64,000 nucleotides of DNA from Brevibacterium sp. W7.2. GTDB lineage: Bacteria; Actinomycetota; Actinomycetes; Actinomycetales; Brevibacteriaceae. The stretch covers positions 992,001-1,056,000 of the forward strand of contig NZ_CP073089.1 in assembly GCF_018137945.1 (NCBI RefSeq). The letters run 5' to 3'. Every line of letters begins with the position of its first letter. The stretch's first letter is position 1. The position numbers and the translations under genes were made by a program. Below the pieces are notes generated by a model. The model saw only the letters and a list, made by a program, of their open reading frames with translations, had not been told where the DNA came from and did not search any database. Below, one piece after another: positions 7,720 through 16,158 of this stretch.

Positions 7720-9300
7720 ATGACGAACCCCCAGAGCACACAGGTGCCTCCTGTTCTCGTGGTCGATTTCGGCGCGCAGTACGCGCAGCTCATCGCCCGC
7801 CGGATCCGTGAGGCGGGACTGTATTCCGAGATCATCGCCCATGACGCCCCGGCGGCCGAGTTCGCGGCCAAGAACCCCGTGGCCATCGTGCTCTCCGGCG
7901 GACCCTCGAGCGTCAACGACGAAGCGGCGCCGCCCTTCGACGAGGCGGTCTTCGACCTCGGTGTCCCGACGATGGGCATCTGCTACGGGTTCCAGCTCAT
8001 GTCGACGAGCCTCGGCGGTCGCGTTGCAAAGACCGACAAGCGCGAGTACGGCTCGACCCCGGTCGCCGTCGCCGACCAGGGGGCGCTGCTCGCCGAGACC
8101 CCCGACGCCTACACCGTGTGGATGTCCCACGGGGACTCCGTCGCCGAGGCGCCCGCGGACTTCACCGTCCTCGCCTCGACCCCTGACACCCCGGTCGCGG
8201 CCTTCGAGCACCCCGAGCGGAAGTTCGCCGGCGTCCAGTGGCACCCGGAGGTCCTCCACTCCGAGAACGGGCAGAAGATCCTCGAGAACTTCCTCTACCG
8301 GGTCGCCGGTCTCGAAGCCGACTGGACGAACGAGTCCGTCATCGACGAACAGGTCGACCTCATCCGCCAGCAGGTCGGGGACAAGCAGGTCATCTGCGCG
8401 CTCTCCGGCGGTGTCGACTCCTCGGTCGCCGCCGCGCTCGTCCACAAGGCGATCGGCGATCAGCTCACCTGCGTCTTCGTCGACCACGGACTGCTGCGCG
8501 AAGGCGAACGGGAACAGGTCGAGAACGACTACGTCAACTCGATCGGCGTCCGCCTCGTCACCGTCGACGCCCGTGAGCGGTTCCTCAAGGAGCTCGCCGG
8601 GGTCACCGACCCGGAGGAGAAGCGCAAGATCATCGGGCGCGAATTCATCCGCACCTTCGAGACCGCCGCCGCCGACCTCGTCCTCGAGGCCAAGGACGAA
8701 GGCGAGGAGATCGGCTTCCTCGTCCAGGGCACGCTCTACCCCGACGTCGTCGAATCCGGCGGCGGGTCGGGCACGGCGAACATCAAGAGCCACCACAACG
8801 TCGGCGGGCTGCCCGAGGACATCCAGTTCCAGCTCATCGAGCCCCTGCGCGCCCTGTTCAAGGACGAGGTGCGCGCGATCGGCCGTGAGCTCGGCGTGCC
8901 CGAGGTCATCGTCTCCCGCCAGCCCTTCCCGGGACCGGGCCTGGGCATCCGCATCATCGGCGAGGTCACCGAGGAGCGGCTTGCGATCCTCCGCCGGGCC
9001 GATGCGATCGCCCGTGAGGAGCTGACGAAGGCCGGCCTCGACGGTGAGATCTGGCAGTGCCCGGTCGTCCTCCTCGCCGATGTCCGCTCGGTCGGCGTCC
9101 AGGGTGACGGCCGCACGTACGGCCACCCCGTCGTCCTCCGACCGGTCTCGAGCGAGGATGCGATGACCGCCGACTGGACTCGGATCCCCTATGACACGCT
9201 CTCGGTGATCTCGAACCGGATCACCAACGAGGTCGATGACATCAACCGCGTCGTCCTCGACGTCACCTCGAAGCCTCCGGGCACGATCGAATGGGAGTGA
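7720..9300 (+). CDS. guaA: GMP synthase (glutamine-hydrolysing)
   Basis: Converts XMP to GMP using glutamine and ATP. It is 526 residues, the usual length. The class I glutamine amidotransferase domain (about residues 7-200) has the nucleophile in GICYGFQLM (Cys near residue 89) and the His-Glu pair in VQWHPEV (near 173-176). The ATP-pyrophosphatase domain has the P-loop [14 protein letters not shown] at about residue 228. The GMP-synthase dimerisation domain ends in KPPGTIEWE. An open frame extends upstream, but conservation begins at MTNPQS. It closes the guaB3-SURF1-DUF3817 cluster but has its own promoter. Confidence 0.97.
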   Translation: MTNPQSTQVPPVLVVDFGAQYAQLIARRIREAGLYSEIIAHDAPAAEFAAKNPVAIVLSGGPSSVNDEAAPPFDEAVFDLGVPTMGICYGFQLMSTSLGGRVAKTDKREYGSTPVAVADQGALLAETPDAYTVWMSHGDSVAEAPADFTVLASTPDTPVAAFEHPERKFAGVQWHPEVLHSENGQKILENFLYRVAGLEADWTNESVIDEQVDLIRQQVGDKQVICALSGGVDSSVAAALVHKAIGDQLTCVFVDHGLLREGEREQVENDYVNSIGVRLVTVDARERFLKELAGVTDPEEKRKIIGREFIRTFETAAADLVLEAKDEGEEIGFLVQGTLYPDVVESGGGSGTANIKSHHNVGGLPEDIQFQLIEPLRALFKDEVRAIGRELGVPEVIVSRQPFPGPGLGIRIIGEVTEERLAILRRADAIAREELTKAGLDGEIWQCPVVLLADVRSVGVQGDGRTYGHPVVLRPVSSEDAMTADWTRIPYDTLSVISNRITNEVDDINRVVLDVTSKPPGTIEWE

Positions 9301-9341
9301 GCGCCGTCCGTGTGGGGTGACCTCGGGCGTCCACGGGTGCC

Positions 9342-9389
9342 GAGTCAAGCGCTGAGTCGAGCGCTGGGTCGGGCTCTGAGTCGGGCAGT
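9342..9389. repeat. Four 12-bp tandem units after guaA
   Basis: GAGTCAAGCGCT, GAGTCGAGCGCT, GGGTCGGGCTCT and GAGTCGGGCAGT follow each other with an exact 12-bp period, 42 bases after the guaA stop. They resemble the repeat word seen after the DUF1269 gene at 16751. Confidence 0.75.
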
Positions 9390-9429
9390 GCCAAGAAGCG
9401 GAGCGCGATCTGTGCCCTGCCGACAACTC

Positions 9430-9451
9430 CTGAACGGTGTTCAGCTACAGT
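9430..9451 (+). promoter_or_regulatory. BioQ-like operator overlapping the bioY promoter
   Basis: The perfect palindrome CTGAAC-GGT-GTTCAG (9430-9444) is directly followed by the -10 box TACAGT (9446-9451). It matches the corynebacterial BioQ operator, recalled as TGAAC-N3-GTTAC, which controls biotin genes including bioYMN. A -35-like CGACAA lies near 9421, so a bound repressor would block the promoter. The leader to bioY is about 42 bases. Confidence 0.75.
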
Positions 9452-9499
9452 GGGGTCAGCCCGGGTGAGGCCCGGGACGACCCGACCGTTGGAGAACCC

Positions 9500-10144
9500 A
9501 TGACCCACGCAGACAGCACCGCCGCCGCGGGCACCGCTTCGCTCAAGACCCCGAGCCGGGCCGGCGACATCGCGCTCATCGCCGTCTTCGCCGCCCTGCT
9601 CGCGGCGTTCGCGATGCTGCCCCCGATCCCCGTCGGTCCGGTGGGCGTGCCGATCACCCTGCAGACCTTCGCCGTGGCGCTGTGCGGCCTCGTCCTCGGC
9701 CCGTGGCGCGGCGCCGCCGCCGTCGGACTCTACGTCGTCCTCGGGCTGCTCGGACTGCCGATCTTCTCGGGGATGCGCGGCGGCATCGCCGTGCTCGCCG
9801 GCCCGATCGCCGGCTACATCATCTCCTTCACCCTCTACGCGCTGGCCGCCGGATTCGTCGCCCGCTGGGCGCTGCGCCGCTACCGGGGCGTGGCCCTGTG
9901 GGTCGCGATGTTCCTCGGCTCCCTTGGCGCGAGCTTCCTGCTCAACCACCCGCTCGGCATCCTCGGCATGTCGATCAACGGCGACCTCCCGCTCGGCGTC
10001 GCCTTCGCCGCTGACCTCATCTACTGGCCCGGTGACATCATCAAGAACATCCTCGCGGTGTCCGTGGCCCTCCTCATTCACCGGGCCTTCCCCGACATCC
10101 TCCGCCGCCGAGGCGTCCGCCCCCAGATCCCGGACGCCGTGTGA
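9500..10144 (+). CDS. bioY: Biotin transporter BioY (ECF substrate-binding subunit)
   Basis: Integral membrane S-component of 214 residues that captures biotin. Six hydrophobic helices are visible. Family signatures include VPITLQTFAVALCGLVLGPWRGA (about residues 50-72), LGLLGLPIFSGMRGG and GDIIKNILAVSVALLIHRAFPDILRRR at the C-terminus. The ATG at 9500 has TTGGAGAA upstream. bioM and bioN follow with 4- and 8-base overlaps, forming a dedicated three-part importer. The upstream palindrome suggests biotin-dependent repression through a BioQ-type protein. Confidence 0.93.
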   Translation: MTHADSTAAAGTASLKTPSRAGDIALIAVFAALLAAFAMLPPIPVGPVGVPITLQTFAVALCGLVLGPWRGAAAVGLYVVLGLLGLPIFSGMRGGIAVLAGPIAGYIISFTLYALAAGFVARWALRRYRGVALWVAMFLGSLGASFLLNHPLGILGMSINGDLPLGVAFAADLIYWPGDIIKNILAVSVALLIHRAFPDILRRRGVRPQIPDAV

Positions 10145-11046
10145 TCTTCCGCCGCTGCTCATCATCGAACGCCCCACCGCCCGCCGAGGCGGTGCCCGGG
10201 TCCGCCGCAGACCCCGGGTCCGCCTCGGGCTCGGATGATCCGCGGTCGGCCGCCTCGGTGCCGGCCGGATCCACCGCCTCGGTGCCGGCCGGATCCACCC
10301 CTGCCCCGGCGGGGGACCGCCGGGAGATCTCCCTGTCCGGGGTGACGGTCGGGGTCGTCGACGACACCCCCACCGGGGATGCCTTCCGGCCGATCCTCAC
10401 CGACATCGACCTGCGGCTCACCGAGCCCGCGGTCGCCGTCATCGGGGCGAACGGGTCGGGCAAGTCGACCCTGCTCCAGCTGCTCAACGGACTCGTCACC
10501 GCGAACGCCGGACAGGTCCTCATCGACGGCATCGATCCCGCCCGGCGGCCGGGCGAAGTGCGCTCCCACGTCGGCTTCGTCTTCACCGACCCGGCCGCAC
10601 AGCTCGTCATGCCGACCCCGCTCGAGGACATCGAGCTCTCCCTGCGCCGCCGCGTACCCAAGCGCGAACGCCGGGCGGCTGCTCTCGCCGTGCTCGACGA
10701 ACTCGGGATCGCCGACCTCGCCGACCGCAGCGTCTACGAGCTCTCCGGCGGGCAGCGGCAGCTCGTCGCCCTCGCCGCCGTCCTCGCCGTCGACCCGCAG
10801 ATCCTCGTCCTCGACGAACCGACGACCCTGCTCGACCTGCGCAATCGGGAGCGGCTGCGCGCGCGGCTGAACGACCTCGTGGCCCGGCGCGGCGTCCGCA
10901 TCATCGTCTCCACTCACGACCTCGAATTCGCCGGGATCGCCGACCGTGCCATCGTCGTCGAAGCCGGGCGCATCGCCCACGACGGCACCCCCGCCGAGGC
11001 GGTCGCAGCCTACCGGGACATCGTCATGAGCGAGACCCATGACTGA
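10141..11046 (+). CDS. bioM: Biotin ECF transporter ATPase BioM
   Basis: ABC ATPase of the energy-coupling-factor module that powers BioY. Walker A GANGSGKST lies at about residues 102-110, the signature LSGGQRQL near 201, Walker B ILVLDEPTT near 221 and the switch His in STHDLEF near 257. At 301 residues it is longer than usual because of a roughly 58-residue Pro/Ala/Ser-rich N-terminal extension. That extension includes a direct duplication of the peptide SVPAGSTA, coded by a near-perfect repeat around 10237-10290. The start could lie further downstream. The GTG at 10141 overlaps the bioY stop (GTGA). Confidence 0.9.
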   Translation: MIFRRCSSSNAPPPAEAVPGSAADPGSASGSDDPRSAASVPAGSTASVPAGSTPAPAGDRREISLSGVTVGVVDDTPTGDAFRPILTDIDLRLTEPAVAVIGANGSGKSTLLQLLNGLVTANAGQVLIDGIDPARRPGEVRSHVGFVFTDPAAQLVMPTPLEDIELSLRRRVPKRERRAAALAVLDELGIADLADRSVYELSGGQRQLVALAAVLAVDPQILVLDEPTTLLDLRNRERLRARLNDLVARRGVRIIVSTHDLEFAGIADRAIVVEAGRIAHDGTPAEAVAAYRDIVMSETHD

Positions 11047-11788
11047 GGCCCGGCAGACTGGAACTGGGCAGACCCAGGGAAGGCAGACCCAGGGAGGGCA
11101 GACCCAGGGAGGGCAGGCTCGTTCTGGCCGTGAACAGGCCGACCGAGTCCGGGCTGGCCGCACCCGGGCCGGGGTCCGGCGCCGCCCCCAGCTCTTCGGA
11201 ACGGTGAGCCGACAGCGGGGCTGGCTGCACGGGGTGCCGACGGGGTGGAAGCTCGCAGCGATCGCCGTCATCGGTCTCGTCGCGCTGATCTTCCGCGACC
11301 CGATCATCAACTGGTCGATCTTCGCCGTCCTCGTCCTCGTCGGCTTCAACGCCCGCCTGCCCCTCCGGCGATTCGCCCTGACCTGGGCGTATGCGGCGGT
11401 TCTCGTCATCATCGTCATGGTCCTCCAGTTCTTCTTCGGGACCCTGCAGGCCGGTCTGGCCGTGGCCGGAACCGTCTTCGCCTGCGTCCAGGCGGCGCTG
11501 CTGCTCACCCTGACGACGACCGTCGGCCAGCTCCTCGACGCGTTCGCGGCGATCGTCTCCCCGCTGCGCCGCCTCGGCGTCGACACCGAGGTCATCGCCC
11601 TGACCGCCGGACTCATGGTCCGCGCCATCTCGCACATCTCGGGGCTGCTGACCGATGCCGATCGGGCCGCCCGCGCCCGCGGACTCGAGACGAGCCTCAA
11701 GGCCCGAGTCGTGCCCGCGATCCTCCGATCGGTGAAATACGCGCAGGACACAGGTCGCGCCCTCGACGCCCGCGGCATCGTCGACTGA
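11039..11788 (+). CDS. bioN: Biotin ECF transporter membrane coupling protein BioN
   Basis: EcfT-type transmembrane protein of 249 residues that couples BioM to BioY. Hydrophobic helices span about residues 75-150. The two Ala-Arg-Gly coupling motifs are present, RAARARGLE (near residue 215) and GRALDARGIV at the extreme C-terminus. The first 60 residues are a hydrophilic Gln/Gly/Arg-rich extension coded partly by three 15-bp repeats. A later start is possible, but the 8-base overlap with bioM favours ATG 11039. Confidence 0.88.
   Translation: MTEARQTGTGQTQGRQTQGGQTQGGQARSGREQADRVRAGRTRAGVRRRPQLFGTVSRQRGWLHGVPTGWKLAAIAVIGLVALIFRDPIINWSIFAVLVLVGFNARLPLRRFALTWAYAAVLVIIVMVLQFFFGTLQAGLAVAGTVFACVQAALLLTLTTTVGQLLDAFAAIVSPLRRLGVDTEVIALTAGLMVRAISHISGLLTDADRAARARGLETSLKARVVPAILRSVKYAQDTGRALDARGIVD
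11067..11111 (+). repeat. Three 15-bp in-frame repeats in bioN
   Basis: GGCAGACCCAGGGA(A/G) repeats at 11067, 11082 and 11097, coding the five-residue unit QTQGG/R. The repeat keeps frame and lies in the poorly conserved N-terminus. Confidence 0.85.
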
Positions 11789-11879
11789 TCGCCAGCAGAG
11801 ACGCCACCGCGCTGACGTGTCCTCCGGAGTACCGTCGGAACCAGCGGGGCGAGTGACCCCGCGCAGAGGGGAGATGCAC

Positions 11880-12434
11880 ATGAGCGACCACACCGGCACC
11901 GTCCTGCTGGCCATGGACTTCCAGAACGGCATCGCCGGGCCCTTCGCCGAGGCCGAGGTCGTCGCCCGTGCCAAGGACGCGATCGCCCACGCCAGGCAGG
12001 TCGGGATTCCCGTCGTCTGGGTGCACGTGGCGCTGCGACCCGGCTATCCGGAGCTGCCCGAGACCTCACCGTTCATGCGCATCGCCTCCCACGGCGACCT
12101 GTCCGAGGAGAGCGCGGCGACGCAGATCCTCGATGCCATGGGACGCCGAGACGATGAGCTGCTCGTGACGAAGCGCCGCGTCGGGGCATTCAGCGGCAGC
12201 GACCTCGCCGAGGTGCTCCGGGGACTGGGAGCCACCGAGCTCGTCCTCTCCGGGATCGCCACCCGCGGCGTCATCCTCGCCACGATGCGGCAGGCCGCCG
12301 ACCTCGACTATCCCGTGACGATCCTCGCCGACGCCTGCGCCGACCGCGACGAGGAGGTCCACCGGGTCCTCATCGAGAAGGTGCTGCCGTGGCAGGCCGA
12401 TGTCGTCACCGTCGACGAGTGGATCGGGAAGTAA
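11880..12434 (+). CDS. Isochorismatase-superfamily protein lacking the Cys nucleophile
   Basis: Alpha/beta protein of 184 residues of the isochorismatase-like cysteine hydrolase superfamily. The Asp of the triad is in LLAMDFQNG (residue 13) and the Lys in LVTKRRVGAF (near 98). The segment that normally carries the nucleophilic Cys reads SGIATRGVILATMR, so the Cys is missing. Related proteins with GIATSGVVLST exist, so this is a known variant clade and hydrolase activity is doubtful. The ATG at 11880 follows AGGGGAG at good spacing. The role is unknown. Confidence 0.8.
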   Translation: MSDHTGTVLLAMDFQNGIAGPFAEAEVVARAKDAIAHARQVGIPVVWVHVALRPGYPELPETSPFMRIASHGDLSEESAATQILDAMGRRDDELLVTKRRVGAFSGSDLAEVLRGLGATELVLSGIATRGVILATMRQAADLDYPVTILADACADRDEEVHRVLIEKVLPWQADVVTVDEWIGK

Positions 12435-12445
12435 CGCCCCTGCCA

Positions 12446-12517
12446 TCGAGACGGACACTTCGCGTCGAGACCGGCACTGACAACTGTCGGTCTCGACGCG
12501 AAGTGTCCGTCTCGATT
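12446..12517. repeat. Perfect 29-bp inverted repeat
   Basis: Arms 12446-12474 and 12489-12517 are exact complements around a 14-base loop. The arm begins ATCGAGACGGACACTTCGCG. There is no T-run. It lies 12 bases after the isochorismatase-like gene and could end transcription, but the arm is far longer than needed. Its words ACTTCGCG and CGCGAAGTGT recur in other intergenic repeats of the window. Confidence 0.9.
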
Positions 12518-12597
12518 TCAGGGAGACCCAAGCTGCGGCCCATGACCTGCGGGTTGAGCCGCCGCGAGCACGCGAATCCGTGTGTGCGTGGTCCTGT

Positions 12598-12603
12598 TAC
12601 GGT
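12598..12603 (+). promoter_or_regulatory. -10 box TACGGT before the small membrane protein
   Basis: TACGGT lies 32 bases before the ATG at 12635. A start about 7 bases downstream would give a short leader with the ribosome binding site AGAGAGGA. Confidence 0.4.
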
Positions 12604-12634
12604 GGAAGCGGACCGCAACCGAAGAGAGGATCGC

Positions 12635-12976
12635 ATGCCCTTGGTCATCATCGCCGCTCTGTTCCTCTCCGTCATCAGCGTCGGCCGCAACGGACAGAGC
12701 GTGCCCGAGACCGCGAGCGCATTGTCATCCGTCCAGGTCATCGCCGCAATCCTCGCTGGTGCGGGACTGTGGGTGAGCCTGCGGCGGAAGGTTCGAGCAG
12801 TCCCGGCCGACCGGTTCGCGCTCCTCGGGGCTCTCGTCTGTCTCGTCGTCATGATGACCCTCAGCAGCGGCATCGTCTCGCCGATCGCGATCTACGCCAC
12901 TGCGCTGCCCCTTTCGTTCTACGTCGCGTGGCTGGTCACCCGTGCGCAGGGCGCGAACGCTGACGGCACGGAGTGA
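12635..12976 (+). CDS. Small hydrophobic membrane protein, unknown function
   Basis: I do not recognise a family. The 113 residues hold a hydrophobic N-terminus (about 1-15), then helices at about 28-48, 62-82 and 85-103, with a short charged loop RRKVRAVPADR between. The ATG at 12635 has AGAGAGGA 5 bases upstream. It converges with the mannosyltransferase gene, leaving 60 bases between stops. Confidence 0.6.
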   Translation: MPLVIIAALFLSVISVGRNGQSVPETASALSSVQVIAAILAGAGLWVSLRRKVRAVPADRFALLGALVCLVVMMTLSSGIVSPIAIYATALPLSFYVAWLVTRAQGANADGTE

Positions 12977-13036
12977 GCCGCAGCCGGGTGCGTTGGCCGG
13001 GTGCGCAGCCTGCCACCGGCACTGGCGGCCGGATCG

Positions 13037-14218
13037 TCAGCGGGTCGAGGTGCCCTCCGCGCCCGCCCAGGCGAGGACGTTGAAGCTGCGGCCCATCACC
13101 TGCGGGGTGGGATTCTCGATCGCGCGGGAGTAGTGGCCGACGAGCTGGGAGCACACGCTCTTCCACGAGCGGGACAGCACCTGCTGGCGTCCGGCGACGC
13201 CGAAGGCCCGGCGCTTGGCCTCGTCGCCGAGGAGATCGACGACGTGCTGGCGCATCGCGGCGAGGTCCTTCGGCGCATACAGCCACCCGGTGTGCGAGGA
13301 GTCGACGAGGTCGAGGGGACCGCCGCGGGCGGGAGCGATGACCGGCACTTCCGAGGCCATAGCCTCCTGGATCGTCTGGCAGAACGTCTCGAGCTCACCG
13401 GGAGCGACCATGAGATCGAAGCTCGCGACCGCCTGGGCGAGGGCGTCCCCGCCGAGGAAGCCCGCGAAGTGCGCCTTCGGCAGCAGACGCTCGAGCTTCG
13501 ACCGCCACGGACCGTCGCCGACGATGACGAGCTTGGCATCGGGCACATCGGCGAGCACGCTGAGGTCCTCGACCTGCTTCTCCGCGGCGAGGCGACCGAC
13601 GAAGCCGATGATCCGCTCCCCGTTCGGAGCCACCGAGCGCCGCCACTGCTCGGAGCGGTGGCTGGGGTCGAAGCGGCTCGAGTCGACTCCGCGGGCCCAG
13701 TGATCGACCTCGGCGACGCCGAGGCCCTGGAGCTGCGCGATCGTGTACGACGACGGTGCGAGCGTGAGGGAGGCGTGCTGGTGGATGTTGCGCACGTGGG
13801 TCCACAGCATCGCCTCGATGCCGTGCATCCCGTAGCGCGCGGCGTAGGCGGGCACCTCGGTCTGGTAGATCGCCACGGTCGGCAGGTCGAGGCTCTGCGC
13901 GGCGAGCACCCCGCGCCAGCCGAGGACGAAGGGACTGGCGAGATGGACGACGTCGGGGGCGAACTTCTCGAGCAGACGCCGGATGCGGGTGACGCCGCCG
14001 GGAGCGACGCGGATGCGCCGATACTTCGGCAGGGCGATCGAGGGGACGCGCACGATCCTCGCCCCCGACACCTCCTTGGGGCCGTCGCGGCGAGTGCCCG
14101 GAGCGATGACGAGGACCTCGTCGCCGCGATCGGACAGATGCTCGAGGACCCGCAGGAGTGAGTGGGTGACCCCGTTCATGTTGGGGAGGAAGGATTCTGC
14201 AATGATCGCTACTCTCAC
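13037..14218 (-). CDS. GT4 glycosyltransferase, PimB/MgtA-type mannosyltransferase
   Basis: Family GT4 enzyme of about 393 residues. The N-terminal half opens with VRVAIIAESFLPNMNGVTHSLLRVLEHL and has the acceptor-site region HLASPFVLGWRG. The nucleotide-sugar half has GFVGRLAAEKQVEDL, IVGDGPWRSKLE and the retaining-enzyme motif ELETFCQTIQEAMASEVPVIAP (E-x7-E). Close relatives are GDP-mannose-dependent alpha-mannosyltransferases acting on phosphatidylinositol or glucuronosyl diacylglycerol, so a role in cell-envelope mannolipids is likely. GTG 14218 is chosen because conservation starts there; GTG 14251 is an alternative. Divergent from the LemA-like gene. Confidence 0.87.
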   Translation of the reverse strand: MRVAIIAESFLPNMNGVTHSLLRVLEHLSDRGDEVLVIAPGTRRDGPKEVSGARIVRVPSIALPKYRRIRVAPGGVTRIRRLLEKFAPDVVHLASPFVLGWRGVLAAQSLDLPTVAIYQTEVPAYAARYGMHGIEAMLWTHVRNIHQHASLTLAPSSYTIAQLQGLGVAEVDHWARGVDSSRFDPSHRSEQWRRSVAPNGERIIGFVGRLAAEKQVEDLSVLADVPDAKLVIVGDGPWRSKLERLLPKAHFAGFLGGDALAQAVASFDLMVAPGELETFCQTIQEAMASEVPVIAPARGGPLDLVDSSHTGWLYAPKDLAAMRQHVVDLLGDEAKRRAFGVAGRQQVLSRSWKSVCSQLVGHYSRAIENPTPQVMGRSFNVLAWAGAEGTSTR

Positions 14219-14347
14219 AGCACTCAGTCCACGCCGCCAGAGTGAAGACACGGCGACGGACAGGCGACGTGTCGGCGACCACTGTCGGAAATCGACCCGG
14301 CCAGGTGACCGGGGGTCGACGCGTTCGCGACGAGGGTGAACCCTGCG

Positions 14348-14353
14348 TAAACT
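14348..14353 (+). promoter_or_regulatory. -10 box TAAACT before the LemA-like gene
   Basis: TAAACT lies 56 bases before the GTG at 14410 and gives a short leader that contains GAGAGGAG as the ribosome binding site. Confidence 0.4.
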
Positions 14354-14409
14354 TGAACCGCCGAGGCGGTGGCCGGCACCTCGGTCGACCGCACGTGAGA
14401 GGAGCCCGG

Positions 14410-15084
14410 GTGTTCTGGACCATCGTCACCGCCGGTGCGGTCTCGGTTCTCGTCGTCGCCGCGGTCATGCTCATCATCCTCCGGTTCAACCAGCTCTCGA
14501 TGGCCCGCTCCCTCTGCGACGAGGCGAAACGTCAGCTCGTCGTCGAACTCCGCGCCCGTCATGCCCTTGTCCCCGCCTATCTCGGGACCCTCCAGCAGGT
14601 GACGACGCGCGATCTCGCCCCGCTCGAACTCGCGCTCGCCTCCGCCGAACGCGCCCCGTTCGGCCCCCGCGGCGCGGCCGCGGAGAACGCCCTGACGGCG
14701 GAGATCAACGATGCCGCCGCCCTCCCGGGACGCCGCGCCGAGGCGACCGGCGGACCCGACGCCTCAACGGGGATGCGCGACGAACTCGACATGACCGTCC
14801 AGCTGCTCCACGGTCAGCTCAGCGTCCTCTCCGAGCGCATCATCGCCGTCTCCCGGCTCTACAACGCCAACGTCGACCGCTACCACCACCAGCGCCGCCG
14901 CACGCTCTCGCGCCTCTTCGGTCGGGTCTTCACCCCGCGGGAGCACTTCACCGAGGCGCTCGCGGACTCCGCCGTGCCCCGCACAACGGACAGGACAGTG
15001 ACCCGCGGACCGGGGACGACCACCTCGGCGCGCGATGCGGACAGCGCCGACCAGGGACCGGAACGGGGAGTGGTCGAGGCGTGA
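14410..15084 (+). CDS. LemA-like membrane-anchored protein
   Basis: Protein of 224 residues with one N-terminal membrane helix (FWTIVTAGAVSVLVVAAVMLIIL, residues 2-24). A mostly alpha-helical, probably coiled-coil domain follows, with the LemA-like pattern RFNQLSMARSLCDEAKRQLVVELRARHALVPAYL and later SRLYNANVDRYHH. The C-terminal 50 residues are disordered. The GTG at 14410 has GAGAGGAG upstream; longer upstream frames are not hydrophobic or conserved. It overlaps truA by 4 bases (GTGA). Function of LemA proteins is unclear. Confidence 0.72.
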   Translation: MFWTIVTAGAVSVLVVAAVMLIILRFNQLSMARSLCDEAKRQLVVELRARHALVPAYLGTLQQVTTRDLAPLELALASAERAPFGPRGAAAENALTAEINDAAALPGRRAEATGGPDASTGMRDELDMTVQLLHGQLSVLSERIIAVSRLYNANVDRYHHQRRRTLSRLFGRVFTPREHFTEALADSAVPRTTDRTVTRGPGTTTSARDADSADQGPERGVVEA

Positions 15085-15935
15085 CCCGCTTCCGCCTCGA
15101 CCTCGGCTACCGGGGCACGGACTTCCACGGCTGGGCGAAGCAGCCGGGCCTGCGCACCGTGCAGGGCAGCCTTGAGGACGGGCTCGCCCGGGTCACCGGC
15201 ACCGAGGTGGCCACCGTCGTCGCCGGCCGCACCGACGCCGGCGTCCACGCCCGGCGTCAGGTCGTCCACATCGACGTCGACGAGGCCGGCCTGGCCAAGC
15301 TCATCGGACGGTCGGGGCGCTCACCGGAGCAGGCCCTGCTCTCGCGCCTGCGCGGGGTGCTCACCGTCGACGGCTCCGACGACCTCGTCATCCACGCCGT
15401 GACCGAGGTGCCCGCCGACTTCGACGCCCGCTTCTCCGCACTGTGGCGCTCCTACCAGTACCGTCTCGCCGACCACCGGTCGTTCCTCGACCCGCTGCTC
15501 ACCGCGATGACGCCCCGGCACAAGGGGGAGCTCGATGCCGAGGCGATGGCCGAGGCCGCGCACGAGGCGCGCGGACTCCACGACTTCCTCCCGTTCTGCA
15601 AGCCCCGGGACGGGGCGACGACGATCCGCACCCTCCACGACCTCGATGTCGCCCGCGACCAAGACGCCGTCATCACGATCGACCTCCGCGCCGACGCGTT
15701 CTGCCATCACATGGTCCGCGCGCTCGTCGGCGGCCTCATCCGCGTCGGGTCGGGGGCGTGGCCGGTGACCCGGCCCGCGGAACTCCTCGCCGAGGCGGAC
15801 GCCGGGATCACCGCGACCGGACCGATGCACGTCACCCCGGCCCACGGTCTCGTCCTCACCGGGGTCGGCTACCCGGATCCGGCCGACTACGCGGCCCGGG
15901 CCGCGCAGACGATGGCCCGCCGCGACCTCGGCTGA
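15081..15935 (+). CDS. truA: tRNA pseudouridine(38-40) synthase TruA
   Basis: Modifies U38-U40 in the tRNA anticodon arm. The 284 residues show the TruA pattern FRLDLGYRGTDFHGWAKQP at the N-terminus, the catalytic Asp in AGRTDAGVHARRQ (near residue 52), the RSYQYRL strand near residue 130 and DAFCHHMVRALVGGLIRVG near 210. The GTG at 15081 overlaps the LemA-like stop. The length is slightly above typical because of small loop insertions. Confidence 0.94.
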   Translation: MTRFRLDLGYRGTDFHGWAKQPGLRTVQGSLEDGLARVTGTEVATVVAGRTDAGVHARRQVVHIDVDEAGLAKLIGRSGRSPEQALLSRLRGVLTVDGSDDLVIHAVTEVPADFDARFSALWRSYQYRLADHRSFLDPLLTAMTPRHKGELDAEAMAEAAHEARGLHDFLPFCKPRDGATTIRTLHDLDVARDQDAVITIDLRADAFCHHMVRALVGGLIRVGSGAWPVTRPAELLAEADAGITATGPMHVTPAHGLVLTGVGYPDPADYAARAAQTMARRDLG

Positions 15936-15940
15936 GCAGG

Positions 15941-16000
15941 AGCCGGGTCGGTCGAGCAACGACCGGGTCGGCTGAGCAGCGGCCGGGTCGGTCGAGCGAC
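15941..16000. repeat. Three 20-bp tandem units after truA
   Basis: Units of exactly 20 bp (15941, 15961, 15981) share CCGGGTCGG(T/C)(C/T)GAGC. A partial unit GCTGAGCAGG overlaps the truA stop codon. No coding sense is apparent. Confidence 0.8.
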
Positions 16001-16158
16001 TCTGACCGCCCCCTGGGAAAACAATCCGTCTTGATGACCCGTCATTGACCCTTTACTACAGGGATGGTGGAGTTCTCAGTACCCCACCGACCCCGATGGG
16101 GCGTTCCATCCCCACCCTCGCGGCTGACCGAGCCGCGTGGAGAAAGCAGGTGCGTGTC

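Noticed and set aside
10162..12069. A 635-codon minus-strand open frame across bioM-bioN
   Set aside because: It is antisense to ABC signature motifs on the plus strand and has no recognisable domain.
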